64,000 nt of DNA, from NCBI RefSeq assembly GCF_021190955.1, contig NZ_JAIOAO010000005.1, forward strand, positions 434,001-498,000, written 5' to 3'. The position numbers and the translations under genes are program-made. This DNA comes from Parachryseolinea silvisoli (GTDB lineage Bacteria; Bacteroidota; Bacteroidia; Cytophagales; Cyclobacteriaceae). The notes beneath the pieces are model-generated. The model ran no database searches. It was not told the DNA's origin and saw only the letters and a list, made by a program, of their open reading frames with translations. Of the stretch, positions 7,963 to 16,949 are shown in pieces; within the stretch, counting starts at the first letter, position 1, and each line of letters begins with the position of its first letter.

Positions 7963-9459
7963 TTACCGATAACCTTCGTTCTGGTCTTTTTCGTCGATAT
8001 CGTCGTTCACTTTGATCTCGGTATCAGGGATCGGGAAACGATAGTGGTGGTCGTCGATGCTCGTCGCCCAGGGGTTACGTTCCTTCACCAGTGACACCAG
8101 CTTGCCTGTACGGATGAGGTCCATGCGACGCCATCCTTCAAACGCCAGCTCGCGCATACGCTCGTCGAGAATGTTGACCTTAAAGTCGGCCTGCGACATG
8201 CCAGCCGACCAGGTCTGCTCTTCGGTAAGCGATCCGCCGAAGGCGCGCGTACGCACGGTCGTGTTAACCAGTTCTACCGCCGCGCTGGTCTGGCCTAGCT
8301 CGTTCAGACACTCGGCCTTGCACAACAGGATGTCCGCCAGGCGCAAGTAGGGCATAGGGAAACCACCATTCCAGAAACCGATCACACCTTGTGTACGGAT
8401 ATCTTCAAACTTACGGGTGTGCGGACCCAACTCATCTGCCTGGCCTGTCCAGGTCATCTGCGGCACACGGCCGTCGGGCAATGTCAGATCATACCGGATG
8501 CTGGCGTTCTTACGTGTATCGCCAGGTTCCCAGACACCACCATCGGCTTTGTCCTTGTAGTAATATGCCGTCGGCAAGGCCAGGTCGTATCCGCCGAAAT
8601 AGGTCTTTCCATCAAGATCGGCTACAGGGCGTGAGCCTGCATGGTGCTGGGCCATGCTGTTGTCGGGTTGTATGTTCCGGAATTGAAACGAGTAGATCGA
8701 CTCCGACAGGTTTTGGTTTGCCTCTGCGTTAAAGATCGTGGCATAGTTCGGCACCAGTGTAAAGTGCGGAATGACCGCGTCGAACTGTTCGATGGCCTTG
8801 GCATAGTCGCGTACATTCGCGGCTTCCGGCGCATACATATATACTTTACCCAGCAGGGCCTGCGCAACATAGCGGGTGGGCCGCTTCAGATCAGTCTGTG
8901 TTTCGGGTAGATTCTCAGCAGCAAACGTCAGGTCTTTGATGACCTGCGCATAGACGTCGGGTATCGGCTGCCGACCCAAGCGCGGGTTGTCCGCGTCGAT
9001 GAGAGGCACTTCACCCCAAAACATCGCCACTTCAAACGTCATGGCTCCGCGTAGGAAAGCGCCGTATGCCTTGAGCTCGTTGGCGGTGGCATAACGGTAT
9101 ATCTGGCTGGCAGAGAAGATAATCGGCCACCGTGCATTCCACATGCCGGCAATCGTGGTGTTGGGTGCATTCAGGGCGCCATCATATTTATCCAGCGCTC
9201 CCTGGTCTGTGCTTTCCTTCACCTGTTGTCCGCCCTGCTGTGTTTCGTCGGTACCCAGGCTCAGGTAGAGCGCACCACGATCCTGACGGGTGTTGCGCCA
9301 CTGCGTAAGCGCACCGTCAACCGCCAGGCCGATACGCTTATCGTCGGAAAACAAATCTTCTGCAATCAATTGGGTCTTGGGCTTTTCGTCCAGGAAATCT
9401 GAACACGACGCCAGGACAGCCAGTGTCACAAGTATATAAAGTATCTTAATCTTTTTCAT
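7963..9459 (-). CDS. SusD/RagB family nutrient-binding outer membrane lipoprotein
   Basis: A 498-residue SusD homologue: a surface lipoprotein that captures substrate and caps the partner SusC barrel. The lipobox LAVLASC is followed by SDFLDEKPK, the usual SusD N-terminus. TPR-like helices cover the first half, and a C-terminal RagB/SusD domain contains RMRELAFEGWRRMDLIRTG and ends FPIPDTEIKVND. The frame is open to 9501, but the ATG at 9459 gives a proper signal peptide. It starts 31 bp after SusC and belongs to locus 1. Confidence 0.93.
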   Translation of the reverse strand: MKKIKILYILVTLAVLASCSDFLDEKPKTQLIAEDLFSDDKRIGLAVDGALTQWRNTRQDRGALYLSLGTDETQQGGQQVKESTDQGALDKYDGALNAPNTTIAGMWNARWPIIFSASQIYRYATANELKAYGAFLRGAMTFEVAMFWGEVPLIDADNPRLGRQPIPDVYAQVIKDLTFAAENLPETQTDLKRPTRYVAQALLGKVYMYAPEAANVRDYAKAIEQFDAVIPHFTLVPNYATIFNAEANQNLSESIYSFQFRNIQPDNSMAQHHAGSRPVADLDGKTYFGGYDLALPTAYYYKDKADGGVWEPGDTRKNASIRYDLTLPDGRVPQMTWTGQADELGPHTRKFEDIRTQGVIGFWNGGFPMPYLRLADILLCKAECLNELGQTSAAVELVNTTVRTRAFGGSLTEEQTWSAGMSQADFKVNILDERMRELAFEGWRRMDLIRTGKLVSLVKERNPWATSIDDHHYRFPIPDTEIKVNDDIDEKDQNEGYR

Positions 9460-9490
9460 AATACATGTTTTTGGATCCACGATACATCTC

Positions 9491-12400
9491 TTAGAAACCA
9501 AGGTTTACACCTACCACGAACATCCGGGCGGTCGGGTAACCATCGCCGTTCTCGGGATCATAGCCTTTGTATTTTGTCCACGTCTTCAGGTTGTTGCCCG
9601 TAACATAGATTCGGGCGTCTGACAGGCCGGTGCGGCCGATGACCGTTTTCGGGAGCGTATACGCCAGGGTCACAGTCGACAACCGCAGATACGATGCGTT
9701 CTGTACACCCCACGAAGTCTCACCGCTGGAATAACGCTCGTTGGTATCGAATGTAGCACGGGGTATGTTGGTGTCCGTGTTCTCAGGCGTCCAACGGTCC
9801 AGCATGTCTTTATGCGCCGCCGTATAGCCCGTACCATTGGTCAACTGTTCGTAGTACCAGCTGAGCGCCTTGGCACCATAGGAATAGGTGAACAACGCGT
9901 TAAGTGAAAAACCTCTCCACGATACGTTCGAAGAGAACCCGCCGTAGAATTTCGGATCTTTTTTGCCGATCACTACTTTATCATCCTGATCGATGATGCC
10001 ATAACCGGGTTCGCCCGGTTTCTGCTGATCCCTTGGCAGGATATCACCGGGTTGCAAGTGTTTGCCGTTTGTCTGCAGACCTGCTACATAGTCCTTGTCT
10101 CCCGTCTGCATGATGCGGTCGAACTGCAACATATAGATAGTATTGATCGACTGGCCCACAAAGTAATTGCCTTCGCGTTGGATCTCGTTGTTGTTATACC
10201 CACCGAGCTTGTAAATCGCGTCTACGTCGCCGTAAAGCCGTGTCACTTTGTTTTTGTCGGCCGAGATATTAGCCGATACGTTCCACAGAACAGCGTCTGT
10301 CTGAACGACCGCGGCATTGACCGAAGCCTCTACACCACGGTTGGTCATCTCGCCGATGTTCTCGATTGTCTTCGCAAAACCAGAGGTTGTCGACAATGAC
10401 CGCTCCATGAGCAGATTGGAGTTTTTGATGTGGAAATAATCCAGGCTCACCTGGATGCGGTTGTTTAACACCGCCAGGTCTGTACCAATGTTCAGCTGGT
10501 CTTGCTTTTCCCAGGTAAGGTCGCGGTTGCCACGTGTGTCACTCGGACGGAACTCGACAGCACCGTTGGAATAGGCCGCGTTGTATTTGGTATAGTAAGC
10601 ATAGTCGGGAATATTCTGATTACCCGCACGGCCCCAGCCCGCACGCAGCTTGATCACGTCAAACAGTTCCTGATCGGCCAGGAAACCTTCGTTGGCAATA
10701 TTCCAGGCCAGGGAGATAGACGGGAACCAACCCCAGCGATTCTCCGGAGCAAATTTCGACGAGCCGTCGTAGCGGGCCGTGATCGTAGCCATATAACGGT
10801 CGCCATACTCGTAGTTTACACGTCCCAGATAGGACATGAGCGAAGACCGGGTATAGTCCGATCCGATCGCAAAATTCGCTTTGTCATAAGCAGCGCCAAG
10901 ATTATCGTAACCAAAGTCGTTGATCGGGAAACCACGGCCCATGGTGTTGGTCCATTTGAACTGATTCCGGCTTACACTCGTAGAAGCCAGGAAGGTAAGT
11001 GCGTGCTCGCCAAACTGTTTAGCATAGGTAATCGAATTGTCCCACTGGAAGTTGAAGACATGATCGGCATTTTGTTTTGCCTGACCTTGCCAGTTGTCCC
11101 GTATGGACTGCTGTATATCATTCGGAATATACTCGTAGAATTGCTGGTCGATGAAATCGACAGTCAGGTTGGTGCGAACCGTCAGACTTTTGATCGGATT
11201 TACGCTGAGGTAGTTCGAAGAAAAGAAACGATTCTTAGAACGATCTTGCGCAATGCGAAGCGAATTAACCGGGTTTTCGTTATCCTGGTTCCAGTTGTCG
11301 CCCCACGCCAGTCTCAGGGAAGTCGTATCGCTATTCAGCATCGGGTTGGCGCCACGCGCCTCTTCGAATACCTGACCGTCGACCAAATCTTCTTCTGTGC
11401 GGCTGAACGATGTGTTCGTGCCAACCTTAAGCCACGGCTTAATCGACTGCTCGGCGTTGATGCGGCCTGTGTATCGCTTAAAGCCGGAGCTTTGCACCAG
11501 GCCTTGTTGATTGAGGTAGCCCAGACTGATGTAATAGTTGCCTTTGTCGGTACCACCCGAAAAGCCCAGCACGTGGTTCTGCTGTACAGCCGACGAGCGG
11601 GTTACTTTGTCAAGCCAGTTATAGCTACGGCCCTGCGCAATGGTGCGCAACTCGTAGGGAGCAAACCGACCACCGCCGATAACCACGTCATTGACAAAGT
11701 TCTGGTGGGTGGCGTTGGGATTGGCCGCATAATACGCACCTCCGATGGAGGGCGCATTTTCCAGCGCGTCGATACGCAGATTGTACATATCCTGGGCGCC
11801 TAACGTCAGGTTTTCATTCAGAAAATCCTGAACACCCATCCAGCCATCGTACGTCACCTTTCCTTCTCCGTTCTTGCCCTTCTTGGTCGTGATGATCACT
11901 ACGCCATTGGCACCGCGTGATCCGTATAGCGCCGTAGAAGAAGCATCTTTCAGTACGTTGATCGAAGCAACGTCACTGAGGTTTATCATGTTGAAGTCAC
12001 GTTCCATCACCACACCGTCTACCACGTAGATAGGGCTGGCACCGTATTGCATAGAGTTGTTACCCCGCACGCGGATGGAAGCATTGCCGCCCGGTTCGGG
12101 GCTATTGCGAATGTATACACCCGTAGCGCGACCCTGCAGGGCTTCGTTGATCGTTCCTACCGGTCGCTCGCTGAGCGTAGATTGGTTGACGCTTACCACC
12201 GCACCCGTCAGGTCTTTTTCTTTCAGGGAAGCTCCTACGACCACAACCTCTTCCAACGAGCGAATGTCGGGTATCATCTGGATGTCCAGCTGTGTACGCT
12301 CGGAGAGTTGTATTTCTTGCGTGGCATAGCCGATGAACGACACCAACAGCACGTCGTTTTCATACGCAGTCGGGATGGACAGTGTATACTTGCCGTCGGC

Positions 12401-12904
12401 GTCCGTTACAGTACCGATGGACGTGCCCTTCACCAGCACGCTTACCCCCGGCAGTGCGGCGTTCGTCTCATCGGTGACCGTACCCGTTATCGTGCGATCG
12501 ACGGGCTGTAAAGGCGGTGCGGGAACTACTGCACGCAGTACCTCTTTGCGCAATACGATCTGATCTTCGACCGCTTCAAATGCGATGGCGTACGGCGAAA
12601 ATAATCGCTGCAGCACCTCGTCGAGCTCGTCGTTCGTGGCTTTCAGGCTTACCTTTTCGTGCACGGGCACTACTTCGGGGCTATAGATAAACCGTACGCC
12701 GGCAGCTTCTTCGATTTTGTTCAGGAGCGTGATCATCTCCTGGTTTTCAACATCAAGCGAAATTCGGCGATTTAGGGCTTCTTGTCCGTGGGTCTCGGTG
12801 GCCAATGCCATTCCTGAGCACGTCAGGACGATTAGAACCGGAATCATGGCTACTCTCATAATGAACATGAAAAATGAGCGATGGACATGTAAAGATTTTT
12901 CCAT
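9491..12904 (-). CDS. SusC/RagA family TonB-dependent receptor with STN domain
   Basis: A 1137-residue outer-membrane transporter. Order: signal region about 1-40; STN (secretin/TonB short N-terminal) domain about 45-115; CarboxypepD_reg-like domain about 135-210 (ITGTVTDETNAALPGVSV); plug about 225-330 with SusC hallmarks VVVGAS, IRVRGNNS and LYGSRGANGVVIITTKKG; then a 22-strand barrel ending in aromatic Phe (VVGVNLGF). The STN domain is the part that contacts FecR in transducer-type receptors, which fits the FecR gene 121 bp upstream and the divergent ECF sigma gene. It imports the oligosaccharide bound by the adjacent SusD. Confidence 0.95.
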   Translation of the reverse strand: MEKSLHVHRSFFMFIMRVAMIPVLIVLTCSGMALATETHGQEALNRRISLDVENQEMITLLNKIEEAAGVRFIYSPEVVPVHEKVSLKATNDELDEVLQRLFSPYAIAFEAVEDQIVLRKEVLRAVVPAPPLQPVDRTITGTVTDETNAALPGVSVLVKGTSIGTVTDADGKYTLSIPTAYENDVLLVSFIGYATQEIQLSERTQLDIQMIPDIRSLEEVVVVGASLKEKDLTGAVVSVNQSTLSERPVGTINEALQGRATGVYIRNSPEPGGNASIRVRGNNSMQYGASPIYVVDGVVMERDFNMINLSDVASINVLKDASSTALYGSRGANGVVIITTKKGKNGEGKVTYDGWMGVQDFLNENLTLGAQDMYNLRIDALENAPSIGGAYYAANPNATHQNFVNDVVIGGGRFAPYELRTIAQGRSYNWLDKVTRSSAVQQNHVLGFSGGTDKGNYYISLGYLNQQGLVQSSGFKRYTGRINAEQSIKPWLKVGTNTSFSRTEEDLVDGQVFEEARGANPMLNSDTTSLRLAWGDNWNQDNENPVNSLRIAQDRSKNRFFSSNYLSVNPIKSLTVRTNLTVDFIDQQFYEYIPNDIQQSIRDNWQGQAKQNADHVFNFQWDNSITYAKQFGEHALTFLASTSVSRNQFKWTNTMGRGFPINDFGYDNLGAAYDKANFAIGSDYTRSSLMSYLGRVNYEYGDRYMATITARYDGSSKFAPENRWGWFPSISLAWNIANEGFLADQELFDVIKLRAGWGRAGNQNIPDYAYYTKYNAAYSNGAVEFRPSDTRGNRDLTWEKQDQLNIGTDLAVLNNRIQVSLDYFHIKNSNLLMERSLSTTSGFAKTIENIGEMTNRGVEASVNAAVVQTDAVLWNVSANISADKNKVTRLYGDVDAIYKLGGYNNNEIQREGNYFVGQSINTIYMLQFDRIMQTGDKDYVAGLQTNGKHLQPGDILPRDQQKPGEPGYGIIDQDDKVVIGKKDPKFYGGFSSNVSWRGFSLNALFTYSYGAKALSWYYEQLTNGTGYTAAHKDMLDRWTPENTDTNIPRATFDTNERYSSGETSWGVQNASYLRLSTVTLAYTLPKTVIGRTGLSDARIYVTGNNLKTWTKYKGYDPENGDGYPTARMFVVGVNLGF

Positions 12905-13025
12905 ACATTGGATAGTTTTTTATTATTATTTATTACACCGGACCGGTGGTGCTGCGAACATCATCGGTCCTCTTGTTTGTAGGGTATTACAGTTATTTCA
13001 TAGGCGTGGGGTTGGTTAGCTTGGG

Positions 13026-14120
13026 TTAGTTTCTACAGCCATGTCCTTCGATGGCCACGCGGTCGTTCGCCAACGTGTAGCGCACACCGATGGACCGGCA
13101 GATAAGATCAAGTTTAAGGGCGAAAGGCTCGTCGGTAAAACGGGCCGTTACCGAGCATCCTGCGACCTGTTGAGGGTCGTAGGCAATCGTCACGCCATAC
13201 GCTTTCTCCAATGCCTTGAATGCCGCCGCGACGGGCGTTCCGGTGAACTGCAAATACGTATCGGGCACGTCGAGGGCATCGACCGCCGCCGCTTCCAGTC
13301 GAGTATGCTGCAGCTGTTTGCTCACTTCGCCATAAGTTAGTTGCTCGTTTTGCGTCAGTACCACATTGGGCTTCTGTTGAGGGTCCTGCGGCGAAGCAGC
13401 CCCGTCGGTATAAATTCCCACTGTACCGGTTCGTACGAGCACCCGTACCTGACGTCCGGGCGCCTGGGTGTTGATCTCGAAGCTCGTGCCCAACACTTTG
13501 GCAACGAGGTGGCCCGCGTTGACATAGAAAGGCTTTTTCGCATTCTTCGTTACTTCAAAAAATGCCTGTCCTTCTAAGACAACTTCGCGCGTGTTGCCAT
13601 CAAATGCCTTCGGGTATAGGATTCGACTATTCTGCGAAAGCAACACGGAACTATTGTCGGGCAAGGTGATGAGGATGGGCTCCTCGCTTTCGTTTACGCG
13701 CTCGATGCGATAGTTGTCGGCAGTATACGTTGCTTGTTCAGTGTCTGATGATGTGAGCGTGGTAAAAAGATACCAGCTGGCGATAAACAATACAGCAGCC
13801 GATGCAGCGATCGTTAACCAGTATAAGGGCCGGCGCGAAGTTTTCTCTTCCAGTACAAGTTGGTGTTCTTCTTCATCGAGGATGTTGAGTATCTGCGCTA
13901 CTTCCTGGCGAATTTCCGCATCGCTGATCGTTTCGGTATGTACGGGATGCACCGCAAGCACCATCGCCCGCGCACGTTCTACCGTCACGCGCTGTTGCGG
14001 GTTCTCATCCATCCACCGCCGCCAGGCCAGGTCTTCGCTGGCGCTGGGGTGCCGCACCCAGGCTCGAAACCGGCTGTCTTCGATGAAGTTCTCTACTGTA
14101 TATTGTCTATAATGATCCAT
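13026..14120 (-). CDS. FecR family anti-sigma factor
   Basis: A 364-residue single-pass inner-membrane regulator. The cytoplasmic N-terminal part (about 1-95) includes the W-rich segment DLAWRRWMDENPQ, which binds the ECF sigma factor. The transmembrane helix is at about 98-122 (YWLTIAASAAVLFIASWYLF). The periplasmic FecR domain follows (about 135-265, with TLPDNSSVLL, REVVLEGQAFFEV and LGTSFEIN), and then an STN-like C-terminal domain (about 290-364). It should relay the state of the STN domain of the downstream SusC to the divergent sigma factor. I prefer the ATG at 14120 over one at 14129. Confidence 0.93.
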   Translation of the reverse strand: MDHYRQYTVENFIEDSRFRAWVRHPSASEDLAWRRWMDENPQQRVTVERARAMVLAVHPVHTETISDAEIRQEVAQILNILDEEEHQLVLEEKTSRRPLYWLTIAASAAVLFIASWYLFTTLTSSDTEQATYTADNYRIERVNESEEPILITLPDNSSVLLSQNSRILYPKAFDGNTREVVLEGQAFFEVTKNAKKPFYVNAGHLVAKVLGTSFEINTQAPGRQVRVLVRTGTVGIYTDGAASPQDPQQKPNVVLTQNEQLTYGEVSKQLQHTRLEAAAVDALDVPDTYLQFTGTPVAAAFKALEKAYGVTIAYDPQQVAGCSVTARFTDEPFALKLDLICRSIGVRYTLANDRVAIEGHGCRN

Positions 14121-14129
14121 TGACCGCAA

Positions 14130-14339
14130 TCGTGTGTATAATGAGGATAGACAACGATTGCATTTTTCTACTCTTCTTCCTGAAAAAGATTTTTCTAAAA
14201 ACTTTTAAAACAAGGGCGACAGCCCTAAAAACGATGTTTTGGCTATCAAAAAACGTTTGCACATCGGACCTACACTTTTATATCCCACAAAAAAGTCCAA
14301 CCTTTAAGCCACTTAATACAGGCTTAATATCGAGTACGC
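14130..14339. promoter_or_regulatory. Divergent regulatory region between FecR and ECF sigma genes
   Basis: An AT-rich 210-bp spacer between divergent regulatory genes. It holds a small AGGGC-GACA-GCCCT hairpin (14212-14225). The closest housekeeping-like -7 match for the sigma gene is AACGTTTG (one mismatch to TAnnTTTG). No clear -33 element is visible. The ECF target promoter is presumably here or before susC but cannot be delimited by eye. Confidence 0.35.
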
Positions 14340-14915
14340 TTGAAATCACAACCATCCACGGATCAAGACGGTAGTCTTTGGGAGGAGTTTAGAAGGGGAA
14401 GTAAGGCTAGCTTTGAGACGCTCATTACGACGCATTATCGAAGCTTATTCAGCTACGGAACCAAATTCTCCAGAGATGCCGAGTTTGTAAAAGATTGCTT
14501 GCAAGAGCTGTTCCTGGAGCTTTGGCGTAACCGCCAAACGATTGGCGCTACTGACTATGTGAAGTCATACCTCTTTAAAAGCGTGCGGCACAAGATCTTC
14601 CGCGAGCTGCACAAGAATCGGTGGCACCTGAACGTCGAAACCATCGAAGACAACTATTACTTCGACGTGGAATTCTCCATCGAGCACCACCTCATTCGCG
14701 AACAAACGCTGCGCGAGACGTCCAACAAATTTGCCGAATTACTCAACACGCTCCCCAAGCGACAGAAAGAAATCATCTACCTGCGTTTTTACCAGGACCT
14801 CGAAGTATCCGAGATCGTACAGATCATGGAGATCAACGCGCAGTCTGTTTATAATCTGCTACACAAAGCCCTCGCCAACCTGCGTGAACCCTTCCAGGCC
14901 CGTAGGATAGTGTGA
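14340..14915 (+). CDS. ECF RNA polymerase sigma factor (FecI/RpoE-like)
   Basis: A 191-residue sigma-70 family ECF factor. Region 2 spans about 20-90 (FETLITTHYRSLFSYGTKFS, DAEFVKDCLQELFLELWRNR). Region 4 spans about 130-182 (NTLPKRQKEIIYLRFYQDLEVSEIV, ending SVYNLLHKALANLR). The only plausible start in frame is TTG at 14340, because a stop codon lies five codons upstream and no ATG occurs before the conserved region. It is divergent from the FecR gene and should drive the FecR-SusC-SusD-glycosidase cluster when released. Confidence 0.92.
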   Translation: MKSQPSTDQDGSLWEEFRRGSKASFETLITTHYRSLFSYGTKFSRDAEFVKDCLQELFLELWRNRQTIGATDYVKSYLFKSVRHKIFRELHKNRWHLNVETIEDNYYFDVEFSIEHHLIREQTLRETSNKFAELLNTLPKRQKEIIYLRFYQDLEVSEIVQIMEINAQSVYNLLHKALANLREPFQARRIV

Positions 14916-14968
14916 GAGCGAGAACGAAGAGAGAAGACAGAATCCCGTATTCGCTTTCACGCTCACAC

Positions 14969-15763
14969 TCACACTGTCTCCTTCTCTCCCATCACACGCT
15001 GGATCTTCAACACCAACCCAATCTGCCCCAGGTGGTATATATCATGTTGAATCGTTCCGGCAACGGCCTGCTCATAGGTATATCCCGGCTGGTATTCTTC
15101 CGCCAGGTATCGATCGTCTTTCTGCAAAAGTATTGTTCGTAGGGTGCTTTGTGTATTTTGCAATTCGCGGCGAAGTGCTTCCCAGCCTCTTTCTTTTAGT
15201 GCATCGACCGGCAGAAAGTTAAGGCGCTCGCGTGTTTCGTCACGGTAGCGGTTGTCGCCCTGCAACCAATGGATCAATACGGTGCGCCAGTAAATGCAAT
15301 GCCATACAATCTCGGCCACGCTGTGTACGCCAGGGACGGGCGTAGCAAAGGCCTGTTCCACAGTAAGTCCGTTCAGCTTGCCCAGCAGGCTCTCGTCGAG
15401 CCAGTTGCCGCCGTGGTATGTTTGCTCCAGCTGGTATAGATAGTGATGGATCTTCGTGCGCGATACATCAAAACACTCGTAGTGCCGGACATGCTCTTCG
15501 AATTCCAGCAAGATGCCCTGGTCGTCCGGATAATATTTTGCCCGCTGGAAATCGTCGCCCGCGAAGGCTTTTATGGAGGGTAGATCCTCCCATTCTGTAA
15601 CAGTCCAGAAGTGACAGCCGTCATCCTCCTGCTTGCGCCATATTTTGGCCGACAGGTTGCCGGGCGTCTGCCGGTATTCTTCTGTGCCTGCGACCACAAG
15701 TTGTTCCAGGTACCGGTCGCCGTCCTCCGCGCGTGTTCGTCCATGCCAGATGCGTGTGATCAT
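14969..15763 (-). CDS. ABM-DinB fusion protein
   Basis: A 264-residue cytoplasmic two-domain protein. Residues 1-97 look like an antibiotic-biosynthesis-monooxygenase-type ferredoxin fold (MITRIWHGRT, WTVTEWEDLPSIKAF). Residues about 105-264 form a DinB-like four-helix bundle with the usual three-histidine metal site: His155 (VWHCIYWR), His240 and His244 (QHDIYHLGQ). Each domain is common alone in Bacteroidota. The function is unknown; DinB-fold proteins include thiol-dependent S-transferases and stress proteins. The frame is open to 15910, but the ATG at 15763 matches the start of the ABM domain. It converges with the sigma gene across a 53-bp gap. Confidence 0.75.
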   Translation of the reverse strand: MITRIWHGRTRAEDGDRYLEQLVVAGTEEYRQTPGNLSAKIWRKQEDDGCHFWTVTEWEDLPSIKAFAGDDFQRAKYYPDDQGILLEFEEHVRHYECFDVSRTKIHHYLYQLEQTYHGGNWLDESLLGKLNGLTVEQAFATPVPGVHSVAEIVWHCIYWRTVLIHWLQGDNRYRDETRERLNFLPVDALKERGWEALRRELQNTQSTLRTILLQKDDRYLAEEYQPGYTYEQAVAGTIQHDIYHLGQIGLVLKIQRVMGEKETV

Positions 15764-16051
15764 AAAGTGCGTTTTCCAAATCAATATCGCTAAAAAACGG
15801 TGCCGACCAATGCGCTGAAATGCACGACAAAATGCCCGCCACCAAGCCGTTTTCAAACAACCATTCGAACCTTTCGACGCTTTCCGGTGTCTAAGATTTT
15901 GTAAGCCCATCAGCGGCGGAGGATTGTAGCGATTGATAAAACTTTTACTCTAGCGTATTACCAGATGCCCGACTGTGCTGGAAACAGTACTGGAAGCTCC
16001 TTGTCTTCTGGCGTAGCGCTGTATTGATTCAAGTAAAAACAACCAACACAA

Positions 16052-16762
16052 ATGATGAAGACCAGAAAAACGTTTCGGATGGGAATGGTGGGTTTGATAG
16101 CCGCCGTGTCCCTGGTGGTAGGAGGCTGTTTAGATGACGACTCCAACAACAATATCGTAAACATACCCGTGTCGTATGTCTCGTTGTACAATGCATCGCC
16201 GAACGCGCCGGCGTTGAACATCGTCGTTGACAATCGGCTGATCAACGGCAATGCCCCGCTGCGATATGCAGACTACACCGGCTACCTGCGATTTTATACC
16301 GGCGAACGCACGCTGGAAGTGGGCCCGTACGGTGCCAACAATGTAACCCTGGACACGGCCATTACGCTGGTGAACGACCGAGCCTACTCAATTTTTGTCG
16401 TCGACAACTATGAGAACGCCGAGTTGCTGGTGCTGAACGACTCATCGGCTGCCGAGCCGGCCACAGGCAAAGCCATGATACGTTTTGTCAACCTGTCGCC
16501 GGATGCCGCTCCGCTGACATTAAAAGTAAAAGATGCAGCAGGCAACCTGACGGATGCGCAGTCTTTCAAGGGCGCGACGCCGTTCCAGGAGGTGGATGCC
16601 CAGTCGTACAACTTTGAAGTTGTCGCGGGCGGCGAGTCAGTATTGAGCATTCCCAACGTATCGCTGCCGGCCAGGGCTTACAAAACGGTGCTGGTGCGCG
16701 GGTACAAAACACCCCCTGCCGGCAACACCAATGTGCTGAGCGGCGAAGTGATCGTACATTAA
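16052..16762 (+). CDS. DUF4397 domain lipoprotein
   Basis: A 236-residue surface or periplasmic lipoprotein. The signal peptide ends in a lipobox, LVVGGC (Cys about 26), followed by an acidic linker LDDDSNNN. Two consecutive DUF4397-type beta-sandwich repeats are recognisable, with VSLYNASPNAPALNIVVD near the start of the first and IRFVNLSPDAAPLTLKV near the start of the second. The function of the family is unknown. It is a single gene with its own terminator. Confidence 0.85.
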   Translation: MMKTRKTFRMGMVGLIAAVSLVVGGCLDDDSNNNIVNIPVSYVSLYNASPNAPALNIVVDNRLINGNAPLRYADYTGYLRFYTGERTLEVGPYGANNVTLDTAITLVNDRAYSIFVVDNYENAELLVLNDSSAAEPATGKAMIRFVNLSPDAAPLTLKVKDAAGNLTDAQSFKGATPFQEVDAQSYNFEVVAGGESVLSIPNVSLPARAYKTVLVRGYKTPPAGNTNVLSGEVIVH

Positions 16763-16772
16763 AAAAAACAAT

Positions 16773-16810
16773 CCGGGCGCTTGTGTTTTATATACAAGCC
16801 CCGGTTATTT
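16773..16810 (+). terminator. Rho-independent terminator of the DUF4397 gene
   Basis: CCGGG-C-GCTTGT pairs with ACAAGC-CCCGG around a GTTTTATAT loop (16773-16804, one bulged C). A T-rich TTATTT follows, 10 bp after the stop codon. Confidence 0.75.
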
Positions 16811-16949
16811 CTACGGCGCCCGCCATCGGTATTCTCTTCCATCTGTTATTCTCCACCTCTTGCTTACGAGGTAATGTTTTGCTCGATTTTACGGCCTTTC
16901 CAACCCTCTTTTTACGACGCCTACCGTATCTTGTCAGCTTTTACGCCGC

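Noticed and set aside
10502-11803. 433-codon open frame on the plus strand inside the susC gene
   Set aside because: It lies fully antisense to a clear SusC and has no recognisable domain; long antisense frames are expected in this fairly GC-rich coding DNA.
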